From positions 62,001 through 126,000 of the forward strand of contig CAZXZS010000003.1 in NCBI GenBank assembly GCA_964645655.1: a DNA stretch of 64,000 nt, written 5' to 3'. Positions within the stretch are counted from its first letter, which is position 1; the number at the start of each line of letters is the position of its first letter. The position numbers were made by a program, and so were the translations under genes. Origin of the DNA: JAGOUA01 sp964645655 (GTDB lineage Bacteria; Patescibacteriota; Patescibacteriia; 2-12-FULL-60-25). The notes under the pieces are model-generated. The model saw only the letters and a program-made list of their open reading frames with translations, was not told where the DNA came from and ran no database searches. Below, one piece after another: positions 42,292 through 51,798 of this stretch.

Positions 42292-43785
42292 TCAGGGCCT
42301 GGTCGGGTACCGGGCGTCGAGCTGGATGAGCAGGTCGCGGGCGAGGGCCTGTTGGGCCTCGCAGTGGGCGCGGGAGAACTCGTGCTCCGTCCGCATGACG
42401 CCGTGGGTGATGAGGCCGACGAGGAGCCGCCGCGCAAGGTCCGCGAAGCTGGGGTTCGCGGGCAGGGTTCCCTGGGCGATCCGGTAGACCGGTGACTCGG
42501 GGAAGATCCCGTCGGTCAGCATGCGGTCGAACACGGGGAGCGGCACGCTGGGCTCGGTGGGCGGGAGGTCCAGGAAGGGGCGGGGGTGGCCCTCCGGATG
42601 CCAGGAGGAAGCCTTCGGGTCACCCCTCTTGCAGAGAAGCCACTCCGCATTGCGACGGGCCCCGAAGCCGTAGTGCTTGCGGTCGAGGGCGTGGAGCACC
42701 TGCCCGGCCGTTCGGGCCACGTGCGGGGTCGGGAGGACGAGCGCGTCACCGGTGCGCTTGAAGCGGATGGCGGGACCGCTCCCCTCGCGCAGCGCGTCGA
42801 GGTCTTGGATGACGCGATAGCGGCCAGGGGGAACGCGGATCTCCTTCCATGCGAGCATAGCCTCGGCACGTCCGCGCCAGCGGGTGCGCACCAGGTCGGC
42901 ATCGGCACAGGCGAGCTCCCCCTGCGTGAATGGCAAGGACAGCGCTCGCCGCTCACCTTTCGCGCGAGAACCGGCTTTCCGTGCGGGCACGGGGCCGATG
43001 ACGAACTGGCCCGGCTGAGCCGTCGCGGACCAGGCCACCTCCCGTCCGTCCAGCCAGCAGATCCCGCACCCGAGCTCGGCGTACGCGTGCGTCAGCTGCT
43101 CGATCCAACCGAGGTGGGGCGGGTCGCGATCGACGGCATCAGGCCAGCCGCGGACGTCGAACCCATCGTCGAGGTCGGGACCGATGCAGAGGCGTCCGGA
43201 CGGGATATCGAGATCGAAGGCGACCTCGGCCCGACCGGTAAAGCGGCAGGGCTCGTAGGCCGAGAGCCGTTCCCCATCGAAGGAGAGCGTCACGATTCGG
43301 CCGCACCGTTCGCAGACCAGGGGCTCGTCGTACGGATCGGCGAAGTGGATGGGGTTGAGGCACAGGACCCGACGGGCGACCATCCCCTCGGCACACGGTC
43401 GCTGAAGGGTGTCGACGAGCGCGTAGGCCTGCGACGGCGACAGGAGCCGGCTGTTCTGGCGAGCCAGGCTGAGCAGCCCTTCTGCCGCAAGAGTGATTCG
43501 GCCGGTGGACGGATCCATAGCCAGGAATCGCCAACGGCTCTCCTGCCGAAACCGGTGGCCGGAGGGGTCGAGCATGAAGGCGCGCGGCGGCGTCTTGAGG
43601 CGTTCGCCGAGATAGAGGGCCTTGGTGACCTCCGGATCTCGTTCGAGGGCGCGGTCGTTCCGGAGGCCGTCGCGACGGGCCTCGTAGGAGGAAAGGAGGC
43701 CGAGCGGCAGGAGTTCCGCACGGTTCCGCTCTTCGCGAGCCTGCTGCCGTGCCAGCATGCTCTCACGGACGGTCGGGTTCGTCAT
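42292..43785 (-). CDS. Orphan Cys-motif protein, tandem paralog 2
   Basis: The 497-residue protein repeats the plan of its neighbour: VCERCGRIVTLSFDGERL..YEPC, LDIPSGRLCIGPDLDDGF, HAYAELGCGICWL, VPPGRYRVIQDLDALR, RTAGQVLHALDRK and QQALARDLLIQLDARYPTRP. An extra Cys lies upstream (VLCLNPIHFADPYDEP). The first 120 residues differ most from paralog 1. Function is unknown; the sequence shows no enzyme signature. ATG 43785 follows AAGGAG by 7 nt. The whole transcription unit (promoter, leader, gene, terminator) appears to be an old tandem duplication. Confidence 0.75.
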   Translation of the reverse strand: MTNPTVRESMLARQQAREERNRAELLPLGLLSSYEARRDGLRNDRALERDPEVTKALYLGERLKTPPRAFMLDPSGHRFRQESRWRFLAMDPSTGRITLAAEGLLSLARQNSRLLSPSQAYALVDTLQRPCAEGMVARRVLCLNPIHFADPYDEPLVCERCGRIVTLSFDGERLSAYEPCRFTGRAEVAFDLDIPSGRLCIGPDLDDGFDVRGWPDAVDRDPPHLGWIEQLTHAYAELGCGICWLDGREVAWSATAQPGQFVIGPVPARKAGSRAKGERRALSLPFTQGELACADADLVRTRWRGRAEAMLAWKEIRVPPGRYRVIQDLDALREGSGPAIRFKRTGDALVLPTPHVARTAGQVLHALDRKHYGFGARRNAEWLLCKRGDPKASSWHPEGHPRPFLDLPPTEPSVPLPVFDRMLTDGIFPESPVYRIAQGTLPANPSFADLARRLLVGLITHGVMRTEHEFSRAHCEAQQALARDLLIQLDARYPTRP

Positions 43786-43792
43786 TCTGAGG

Positions 43793-43832
43793 CTCCTTCT
43801 GTGCGTCCAAACAGGTGGTTTGGAAGTGGCTT
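43793..43832 (-). promoter_or_regulatory. Conserved hairpin leader, paralog 2
   Basis: In gene sense, ACTTCCAAAC-CACCT-GTTTGG (stem 43807-43823), then ACGCACAG and AAGGAG. Confidence 0.6.
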
Positions 43833-43861
43833 ATTCTAGGCAAAAACAGGCGTCCTGTCAA
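43833..43861 (-). promoter_or_regulatory. Promoter of tandem paralog 2
   Basis: Minus-strand TTGACA (43856-43861), 17-bp spacer, TAGAAT (43833-43838). Confidence 0.85.
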
Positions 43862-43889
43862 GCGATCTGCGCGTGCCGCCTTGTCCAGT

Positions 43890-44050
43890 TATACTTTTCG
43901 CTAAATATCCGATTTAAACATATTTTAAGTTGGTATTTAAAATGCATTCTAACCTAAAAATATATGTATTTTGAGCCATTATTTAGTGATATATATTCAT
44001 TTAAATACATTTTAAATCCATATTTAAATTGCGTTTCGCCCTTTAAACGG
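43890..44050. repeat. AT-rich phased TTTAAA region
   Basis: An AT-rich tract in an otherwise GC-rich genome. ATTTAAA/TTTTAA blocks recur about every 10-11 bp in two clusters (near 43911-43939 and 44000-44030). It lies directly upstream of the ATPase/TOPRIM-like pair. It may be a curved or protein-bound control region or a scar of acquisition. Confidence 0.5.
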
Positions 44051-44070
44051 CTAAGATAGGAATACGTCCT

Positions 44071-45399
44071 ATGCGAATTACCCACTTAAGAATTAAAGAC
44101 TTTCGAAACATCGTTTTTGCGGACATCGATCTCCACGCCCTGAATATCCTGACCGGAAAGAATTCAAGCGGTAAGACGAATTTCCTGCTCGCCCTCAGCC
44201 AAGCGCTAAGCCAGGAAAAAGACTATAGCGAAAAATTTGCCAATAATACGGTAACCCTCCATCAAGGCAAGGACTCCGCCACCATTAGCGCTACCATCGG
44301 AAATATACAGCGCGAGGTTTGCTATATCTACAATAATGAAGATCGCTTCCTCTGCCTGAATCCAGAAGGCTTCCGCTTTGAAAAAGTCATCGGCAAGAAT
44401 TCGCTCTCCAAGGTTCACCGGCTCTACTATTCCGGCAAGTTCTATTCAAATGATTCGAGTAAAGGCATAAAATGGGAGCTCTTTAAAGGAAAAAAAGATC
44501 ACTATTATCAACGAATCGAAGATGAGCTTGTTTACCAGGAATCTTTTTTCAAAGAAACAGAAAAAGGCCCCACGAAAATCGTTACACTGGAGAAAAGCAC
44601 CTCACCCCACCAAGAGGACTATCTTCGCTATCTCTCATCCCTCAACTCAGTTTTAAGCTGGGTTGGGAAAAATGATGCCTTCTACTCTTTCGTGACAGAA
44701 AGGGGGACGCGTGAAACGTACGACCAGGTAACAAACCGCCTGAAGGTGAGACCTGGCGAATTCTTAAATCGCCAGAGCTTCGATAAGGCGAAATTCATCT
44801 TCCTCTTGGCAGACCTGCAACGACACAAGGAGCAATACGGCAATTTCCAAATGGATCTTCGCATTTATACAAACGGGATCGTTTCCGACATGTATATTAC
44901 GGAAAAAGGCGCTACGAGTGGTGAAATGCGCATTGATTCGCCAAATGGACCGAGCGATATCTGGACAATTTCCAGTGGCACCTCCATCCTGGTATTTTTC
45001 GTTCTTCTCTCGAACTGGCTGCGCCTGCCTGAGAGCTATAAAAGCTATCAAACGCCAAATATAATGATCTTTGACGAGGTCGATTCATTGGTCCACCCCT
45101 CTCTCATGGAGCATTTCAAAGAGCTCCTAGAGATAACTTCAAAGAGTATCCAGATCTTCCTTTCAACGCATTCGCCCTATTTCCTTGACGGTTTCCATCG
45201 GGAACAAATATTCCTACTCAAGGACACCCCATCTCTTGCGGGTAGCAAAAGAATTACCGCAAACCGCTGTAATATCTACAGCTACGAGCAGATTATCCGA
45301 AACGCTCCGAAACATGCAGATGCCTTTGCAGATAAAAAGAATTCAGAGCTGTTCGTGGAGGGCATGATCGATATGCTCTTCCCCAATAGAGGTGTATGA
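44071..45399 (+). CDS. AAA family ATPase, OLD/RecF-like
   Basis: The 442-residue SMC/ABC-type ATPase has Walker A GKNSSGKT (29-36), a signature-like SSGTSILVFFVLL near 301-313, Walker B IMIFDEVDSLVHPSL (331-345) and the H-loop STHSPYFLD (365-373). The N-terminus IKDFRNIVFADIDL is the usual AAA_15/AAA_21 start. Unlike OLD nucleases and GajA it has no fused TOPRIM domain; the overlapping next gene seems to supply it. Such pairs often act in phage defence (PARIS-like, inference). GC is lower than in flanking genes, which suggests horizontal gain. TAAGAT ends 13 nt before the ATG. Confidence 0.87.
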   Translation: MRITHLRIKDFRNIVFADIDLHALNILTGKNSSGKTNFLLALSQALSQEKDYSEKFANNTVTLHQGKDSATISATIGNIQREVCYIYNNEDRFLCLNPEGFRFEKVIGKNSLSKVHRLYYSGKFYSNDSSKGIKWELFKGKKDHYYQRIEDELVYQESFFKETEKGPTKIVTLEKSTSPHQEDYLRYLSSLNSVLSWVGKNDAFYSFVTERGTRETYDQVTNRLKVRPGEFLNRQSFDKAKFIFLLADLQRHKEQYGNFQMDLRIYTNGIVSDMYITEKGATSGEMRIDSPNGPSDIWTISSGTSILVFFVLLSNWLRLPESYKSYQTPNIMIFDEVDSLVHPSLMEHFKELLEITSKSIQIFLSTHSPYFLDGFHREQIFLLKDTPSLAGSKRITANRCNIYSYEQIIRNAPKHADAFADKKNSELFVEGMIDMLFPNRGV

Positions 45400-46073
45400 G
45401 CAAGGTTTGCGTATTCATTGGCGAGGGACTTAGCGATAAGCTATTCATCCAAGCTCTTCTCACCTGTCGGCTCGGATTCCGGCCGCTAGGAAAAAAGGAT
45501 CCGCATCTGTTCCAAAAAGGACCTGACCGCTACTGGCATTGCCCTTTTCCACCGTCTAGCACCTGTCCTATAGGTGGTAAAGGCCGATTAATAAAAACCG
45601 AAACATACCGAATCGCGGATGGAATCATTCAAAGTGAGGCCCATCTTATGGATGATGCCGATGATACGCATTACCGGATCCTCACTGACCATACACATGC
45701 GGATAAGGAAGGACAACGACGCCGGAGCGATGCTATAGAGCAAGCCTTCGGAAATTCAGGCGTTATAGCAAGCAGCTTTAAAGCGCAGTTCGTCGAAAAC
45801 GAGATCGAGTGCTGGTATTTTGCAGGCATACCCGAAAACGCCCCGTTCCTGAATACGAGAGAAGCGGCCTATGCGAGGCGACTCCTTAGGATGGATCCTG
45901 AGCGTATTCCCGATCCAAAATCATGCTTGAAGAGAATCCTTCTCCCAGACGCGCATGGAAGTATAAAAATGGCGAGCGAAGTCGGGCGCCATTTTGATCT
46001 TGACAAAGCACAGAATAAGTCAGCAAGCTTTCGTACATTCCTAAAAGGTCTCGAAGCTGATAGACTGGTTTGA
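45396..46073 (+). CDS. TOPRIM-like / DUF4276-like partner protein
   Basis: The 225-residue protein starts VCVFIGEGLSDKLFIQALL, the Glu-bearing first strand and helix of TOPRIM-like DUF4276 proteins (Glu10, Asp14). YRILTDHTHADKEG (Asp98, Asp103) would give the acidic strand, and FVENEIECWYFAG fits the IExW motif of DUF4276. It overlaps the ATPase stop by ATGA, so the two are coupled. By analogy with AriA/AriB and GajA it could be a nuclease or effector gated by the ATPase. That role is inferred from layout, not shown. Residue matches are from memory of the families. Confidence 0.68.
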   Translation: MSKVCVFIGEGLSDKLFIQALLTCRLGFRPLGKKDPHLFQKGPDRYWHCPFPPSSTCPIGGKGRLIKTETYRIADGIIQSEAHLMDDADDTHYRILTDHTHADKEGQRRRSDAIEQAFGNSGVIASSFKAQFVENEIECWYFAGIPENAPFLNTREAAYARRLLRMDPERIPDPKSCLKRILLPDAHGSIKMASEVGRHFDLDKAQNKSASFRTFLKGLEADRLV

Positions 46074-46165
46074 AGAAACGTGAGCCGTAGAGAGCATCAT
46101 CTTATTTTTCCAATACGGTAAAAATCACAACAGGAGTGACAACCAATTCGCTTTAATCCCCCAAC

Positions 46166-46194
46166 CAAAAACACCCCGAAGGGTGTTTTTTGCG
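46166..46194. terminator. Bidirectional terminator
   Basis: AAAAACACCCC-GAA-GGGTGTTTTTT between the defence-like pair and the surface protein gene. Confidence 0.85.
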
Positions 46195-46195
46195 C

Positions 46196-48976
46196 TTATT
46201 TCGGCAGAATCTCGCTCGGCCAGACCGTCGACGCGACCAGCTCCGAAGCGCGGAAGCTGGACGGGTTATCGACCTGGGCACCGATCCGGTAATCCATGTA
46301 GAAGGCGTCGGAGATGTCATCGACGTTCGTGGCCCAGTTTACCCCATACATGAGGCGCGCGTCCTCTTCGCTGCGGATGCCGCGGAGCGTCCGGTCGCGG
46401 TCGACTGCGTACACGCGGGAGTCTGACTGGAACTTCACGAGACGGACGCCGGGGCGATAGCTGATGTTGGCCCCCAGCGGGATCTCCGCCAGATCGCGCG
46501 CACCGATGATGCGGACCGTGCCGAAGCCATTGAACCAAGTGAAGAAGACTTTCGGGTTCGGGAAGGCATGACGGCGACCATCGGCACCGAGGTAGTAGAC
46601 CGTGGAATCGTATTGCGTGTTCACGTCCCCGTCATCCTGGAGCTTCACGAGGTCGTGGACGGAGACGCCCATGCGCGCGAAGGCGGCGAGGCGAGCCTGG
46701 GCGGCGGCATCCCCGCTCGTGAGGGGCGTGGTGTTCGCGTAGACGAACTGGTTCGCCTCACGGATGCGGATGACACGGTTGGCCTGGACGGAGTCGTTCG
46801 CGTCGTCACGGACCGTCATGGTGAAGCTGAAGGTTCCGGTCTGCGTCGGCGTGCCCGTGATGGAGCCGTTGGAGCTCATCGTGAGGCCATTTGGAAGGCC
46901 GGAGCCGACACTGAAGCGATAGGTCCCGCGGCCACCGACGACTTCAAACGGACGAGCGTTGTAGTAGTAGGAGACGAAGCCGTCCGGATAGACACCGACG
47001 TCGTTGAAGGCGAGGGTACCGGCCGTCGTCGCGGTCGCGTTGCTCGTCTGAACGGTTCCGGCGGCACGGACGACGACCCGGAGCTCGGCCTGGCGGGCAA
47101 GGTTACGTTGCGCGTCTTCCGCACGAACCTGGAAGGTCACGGTGCCTTGGACGGGTGCCGCAGCCCTCAGCTCACCCCCCGTCGACAGGGTCCAGCCGCT
47201 CGGAACCGCGTTTAAGTCGGCGAATTTCCAGCGATAGGAACCGCTGCCACCGGTCGCCTGCAGGAGAGTTTTGTATTCGCGACCGGCCTCCGCTTCCGAA
47301 AGGGTCGTGTTGATCACGATCTGGTCTGCCGTACCGGCCTCCGTGTTGACGGTGGTCGTTCCGCCCGTACCGGTAGAACCGGACGTCGTCGCGGCAGGTG
47401 CCGCCTTGATGTTCGCGACCACGGAGACGCTCTTCTTAAGGTTCGCTGCGAGGTCATCCACGATGATGAGGAAGGTGTAGACGCCTTCACGCGGGCTGGC
47501 AGACTTCAGCTCACCGCTATCGGAGAGCGTCCAGCCGGATGGGACGTTCGCCGGACGTTCGAAGGCCCACTTGTAGGTGCCGCTGCCACCGGTCGCGCGC
47601 AAGCGGGTTTGGTAGGCCTGGCCGGCGACGCCATCTGGAAGCGTCGTTTCGACGTTGAGCGGGGCGGCATCGGCGGTCACGTTCCAGGTATAGGTGCGGC
47701 GGATCACTTCGCTCCCCTTCGTAGCGCTGAGGCGCAGGGTGTAGGCACCCGCACGTTTTGGCTGCCCATCAAGCACGCGTGTATACGGATTGAATTTCAG
47801 CCCATCCGCCACTTCGTCAATGCCCTCGAGAGCCCAGGTATAGCTGGCGCCGGACTCACCGGATAGGGAGAACGGAATGGAGGCATAGGTCCCGACACGG
47901 CCGGAAGGCAAGACGCTTTCGCTCGGAAGGATGGTGGTGGCGACCGTCTGTCCGGAAGCCGCTTGCGTCGTGGGCGTCACCTCATCCGTCGGATTGACGC
48001 CAGCTGACCGCGCGACCGTGAACTGCGCGTCGCGCATCGCGAGGGCGTTCGGACCGCTTTCCGCCGTTCGGACGGCGAGACCAAACGTGTACTCACCCGT
48101 TTCCGTTGGCGTCCCCTTGAAGCGGCCATTCGGAAGGAGCGTGAGGCCGAGCGGAGGCCTGCCGTAGGTAATGAACCAATCCGGTGTCTGGCCCGCGGGC
48201 AACCCTTCGGCAGCGAACTGAAGCTCGTACGGCTGGTTGATCGGTAAGTTGATGCCGCGCACCGGGGTCGTGATGCGGGCCGGGAAAGCGGCCGGGGCCG
48301 AGAAGACGTTGTCCAAATTGAGGCCGCTGATCGATGGGGGCGTCGTGATCGTTCTCGCGCCCGAGCCCACCGGAGCGACTGCCGGGACCTTATCGATCAG
48401 GAGGTCGAGGACCGCGCGGCTCCTGATGGCGTCGCGCACCCCTGGAATCGCCTTGATTTCGAAATCGACGGAAAAATGGTAGTTGTCGGAATCGGTTGGG
48501 GTACCGAAGATCGTTCCTTCCTGGTCCATCTCTAAGCCAGGAGGCAACGCGCCCGCCGCGATGGTCCAGGTGCCGGGCTCATTTTCATATGCGCGGACGA
48601 CCAGGCGTTGGCGGTACGGCTCGCCGATGCGGCCTGGCGGAAGCGTTTCCGTCGTGGCGTCCGCACGAAGCAACGACGTTCCGACGGACGGGCTGGGACA
48701 GGCGTTGATGCAAGACTGCACCTTCTCCTCACAGCTGGCGCGTTCAAGGTTGCCAATCACGCCCGCGCAGGGGAACCCGCGGTTCTCCTGACAGGTGAAG
48801 ACGCACGAACGACGCGCCTCGTCGCGTGCGTATTGTTGCTCTTGCGAGCCCGGAACGATCTGCGGATCGAACACGGTGGCGGCGGCATACGCGGCCGCGC
48901 CCGCGGCGGCGACGGTGATGGCCGTCAGCACCTGGGCCCGAGTTGCCGCACGACTGCGAGTGATGGTAGTTGCCAT
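46196..48976 (-). CDS. Ig-repeat surface protein with CPR-type C-terminal module
   Basis: The 926-residue exported protein has a membrane or signal helix near residues 10-35 and a Cys-rich segment (CVFTCQENRGFPCAG...CINAC). About six putative Ig (He_PIG-like) domains follow, each with a LPxGLxxxxxGxIxGTPTxxGxYxF pattern. The last 190 residues (VHDLVKLQDDGD...VYYLGADGRRHAFPN..FFTWF..VRIIGARDLAEIPLG..YRPGVRLVKF) match a module that recurs at the C-termini of CPR surface proteins. It is probably an S-layer-like or adhesive protein. ATG 48976 gives a sensible N-terminus. Confidence 0.83.
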   Translation of the reverse strand: MATTITRSRAATRAQVLTAITVAAAGAAAYAAATVFDPQIVPGSQEQQYARDEARRSCVFTCQENRGFPCAGVIGNLERASCEEKVQSCINACPSPSVGTSLLRADATTETLPPGRIGEPYRQRLVVRAYENEPGTWTIAAGALPPGLEMDQEGTIFGTPTDSDNYHFSVDFEIKAIPGVRDAIRSRAVLDLLIDKVPAVAPVGSGARTITTPPSISGLNLDNVFSAPAAFPARITTPVRGINLPINQPYELQFAAEGLPAGQTPDWFITYGRPPLGLTLLPNGRFKGTPTETGEYTFGLAVRTAESGPNALAMRDAQFTVARSAGVNPTDEVTPTTQAASGQTVATTILPSESVLPSGRVGTYASIPFSLSGESGASYTWALEGIDEVADGLKFNPYTRVLDGQPKRAGAYTLRLSATKGSEVIRRTYTWNVTADAAPLNVETTLPDGVAGQAYQTRLRATGGSGTYKWAFERPANVPSGWTLSDSGELKSASPREGVYTFLIIVDDLAANLKKSVSVVANIKAAPAATTSGSTGTGGTTTVNTEAGTADQIVINTTLSEAEAGREYKTLLQATGGSGSYRWKFADLNAVPSGWTLSTGGELRAAAPVQGTVTFQVRAEDAQRNLARQAELRVVVRAAGTVQTSNATATTAGTLAFNDVGVYPDGFVSYYYNARPFEVVGGRGTYRFSVGSGLPNGLTMSSNGSITGTPTQTGTFSFTMTVRDDANDSVQANRVIRIREANQFVYANTTPLTSGDAAAQARLAAFARMGVSVHDLVKLQDDGDVNTQYDSTVYYLGADGRRHAFPNPKVFFTWFNGFGTVRIIGARDLAEIPLGANISYRPGVRLVKFQSDSRVYAVDRDRTLRGIRSEEDARLMYGVNWATNVDDISDAFYMDYRIGAQVDNPSSFRASELVASTVWPSEILPK

Positions 48977-49040
48977 AAGGAAAGACCGAGTAAAAAAGTG
49001 GTCGCAGGAAGTATACCACACTTCGCCCGACGAGATGTGC

Positions 49041-49046
49041 TACACT
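49041..49046 (+). promoter_or_regulatory. -10 box for the ClpB-like gene
   Basis: TACACT, 12 nt before ATG 49059. Confidence 0.4.
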
Positions 49047-49058
49047 TATGCACAAGCT

Positions 49059-50075
<1,017 letters not shown>

Positions 50076-50112
50076 AAGCAGGCGGTCAAGTTACCCGTCC
50101 ACATGCACCCAA

Positions 50113-50157
50113 AGCCAGGCAACCCAATCTTGATGGGCCTGCCTGGCAGTTTTTTTC
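50113..50157 (+). terminator. Terminator of the ClpB-like gene
   Basis: GCCAGGCA..TGCCTGGC stem and TTTTTTT. Confidence 0.87.
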
Positions 50158-50213
50158 GTGCCCCTTCCCCTCCCTAGCCAACCGTCCCCCCGCCTGCTAT
50201 CCTCTTGGCACAT

Positions 50214-50759
50214 ATGATGAACTCCTGTAGCAACTGCTGCGCTTGGCTCCACAAGCACGGGCGGTCGATCGGTCTGTTCCTGCTCCGCGTTTCCTTGGCG
50301 ATCATCTTCATCTACCAAGGCTGGGCGAAGCTCAATGGCGGGATGGACGGGTTCACGATGATGGTCACCGGTCTGGGCTTTCCTGTCCCCGCATTCTTCG
50401 CTTGGGCAGCCGCCTTGTCCGAATTCGTCGGCGGCATCGCCCTCCTCCTGGGGGTTGGGACGCGCATCTTCAGCGCCCTCCTCGCGATCACGATGACCGT
50501 GGCGATCTTCGCGGTTTCCGAAAGGGGCTTCATGATGGCACAGGCGCCGCTCGCCCTCCTGGGAAGCACGCTCGCCCTGCTTTTCACGGGTCCTGGCCGT
50601 TACACGGTGTGCCGCTGCTGGAACTGCCGCTGTGGCGTCGCCTGCGGCTGCTGCCCGGGCGGTGAAGCGGGAAAAATGGGCTGCGCCTGCGCTGGACACG
50701 GGATGGAAAAAGACGCGTGCTGCCAAGACAAGCCGAAGAAAGTGGACGGGAAGAAATAA
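50214..50759 (+). CDS. DoxX family membrane protein with Cys-rich tail
   Basis: The 181-residue protein has four membrane helices of the DoxX/TQO_small type (LFLLRVSLAIIFIYQGWAKL, FFAWAAALSEFVGGIALLLG and two more). A short Cys-containing N-terminus (NSCSNCC) and a C-terminal cytoplasmic or external tail of about 50 residues carry a dozen cysteines (CRCWNCRCGVACGCC, GCACAGHG, ACCQ). Ordinary DoxX proteins lack that tail; it could bind metal or an Fe-S cluster (inference). ATG 50214 or 50217 follows TATCCT by about 10 nt. It converges on the FemAB-like gene. Confidence 0.83.
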   Translation: MMNSCSNCCAWLHKHGRSIGLFLLRVSLAIIFIYQGWAKLNGGMDGFTMMVTGLGFPVPAFFAWAAALSEFVGGIALLLGVGTRIFSALLAITMTVAIFAVSERGFMMAQAPLALLGSTLALLFTGPGRYTVCRCWNCRCGVACGCCPGGEAGKMGCACAGHGMEKDACCQDKPKKVDGKK

Positions 50760-50765
50760 GTTCGC

Positions 50766-50796
50766 AAAAAGCACCGCTTCCGAGCGGTGTTTTTTA
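50766..50796. terminator. Bidirectional terminator
   Basis: AAAAAGCACCGCT..AGCGGTGTTTTTT between DoxX and FemAB-like genes. Confidence 0.85.
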
Positions 50797-51798
50797 ACGC
50801 CGGACCAGCAACCGGTACAACCACGGACGCTCCGGCCGATCCCATGTCCCGACTTCGGTCATCCGGCGCGTTCCCCAGCGCTCTTTGAAGCGCGTGATCC
50901 CGTCCCAGCCTGGGGAGAAATCGTGCGCATCCGGATCTTCGGGGTTCCCGCCACCGAAATCATACCAACGGAAGCCATCCTGGACCGCAGCGAAGATCGC
51001 GGACCATTGTAAGGCGTATGGGGCCATCCGCTCACGTTCCTCGGAAGAAGAAGCGCCGTACAGATACATGACGGTATCCCCACACAAGACTTCAAAATTG
51101 ACGGCGAGGGCCCGCCCACCCGATTCCGCTAGACGAAGACGGCCGCTGCCGGAAGCCAGGAGCGCCGTACAGACCGCCCGAAGATACCCCTGGCCATGCG
51201 CAAGGAACTCGTCGCGTTGGGCCGTCTCCTGCATGAGCGCGAGGAAAGTGGGCAAGTCCGCCTCGGTCCCACCGCGCACGACCACATGATGGCGTTCGGC
51301 GAGCCGGATGTTGTAGCGCGTTTTCTTGTGGAACGTTTCGAAGAGCTCTGAGGGCGTCCCCCGCAAAGGGACGACCAGGTTGGTGGACGGGTTGAGCGCA
51401 CGGATCCGACGAAAGCCCGGCCATTCAAGGGCAGAATCGCCAAAAACGACTTCGCCCGTCTGGCGCCACCGCGGTTCGCATCGCTCGAAGCAGATGCGCC
51501 ACCCACCAGGCAGAAAAGCCCGGCAAGCCTCCACGAAGCGGGTCAGATCCGCGACCGGGGTCCCGACCGGCACGACGGGACCTTGGGGCGCGAACCAATA
51601 TGAAAATGGCCCACGCCGCTGCTCGATCCACTGCGCGAGGAGCGGACCACGCGCGCTTTCCGCCCATAGGCGCACGACCCGCTTCCCCACCGCCTGCTGG
51701 GCGACGCCCCAGGCCCATTGCTGCGTGAAGGGCGGATAGGAATACGACGTGAGCGCCCGATCCCAGGCGACGGCATCGGTGGCGACCTTAACGTCCAT
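50794..51798 (-). CDS. FemAB-like peptidoglycan bridge aminoacyltransferase (GNAT fold)
   Basis: Fem proteins add amino acids from aminoacyl-tRNA to the peptidoglycan stem peptide. The 334-residue product shows the family features PFTQQWAWGVAQ, SYWFAPQGPVV, the central TSELFETFHKKTRYNIRLAER-type segment, MYLYGASS and WYDFGGGNPEDPDAHDFSPGWDGITRFKERWG. The double GNAT fold is expected; the coiled-coil arm of Staphylococcus FemA seems to be missing. ATG 51798 overlaps the ruvA stop by 11 nt, so the genes are coupled. Which amino acid is added cannot be told. Confidence 0.88.
   Translation of the reverse strand: MDVKVATDAVAWDRALTSYSYPPFTQQWAWGVAQQAVGKRVVRLWAESARGPLLAQWIEQRRGPFSYWFAPQGPVVPVGTPVADLTRFVEACRAFLPGGWRICFERCEPRWRQTGEVVFGDSALEWPGFRRIRALNPSTNLVVPLRGTPSELFETFHKKTRYNIRLAERHHVVVRGGTEADLPTFLALMQETAQRDEFLAHGQGYLRAVCTALLASGSGRLRLAESGGRALAVNFEVLCGDTVMYLYGASSSEERERMAPYALQWSAIFAAVQDGFRWYDFGGGNPEDPDAHDFSPGWDGITRFKERWGTRRMTEVGTWDRPERPWLYRLLVRR

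Noticed and set aside
46196..48976. CRISPR or tandem DNA repeats in the surface protein gene
   Set aside because: The repetition is at protein level between Ig domains; the DNA shows no regular repeat-spacer units.
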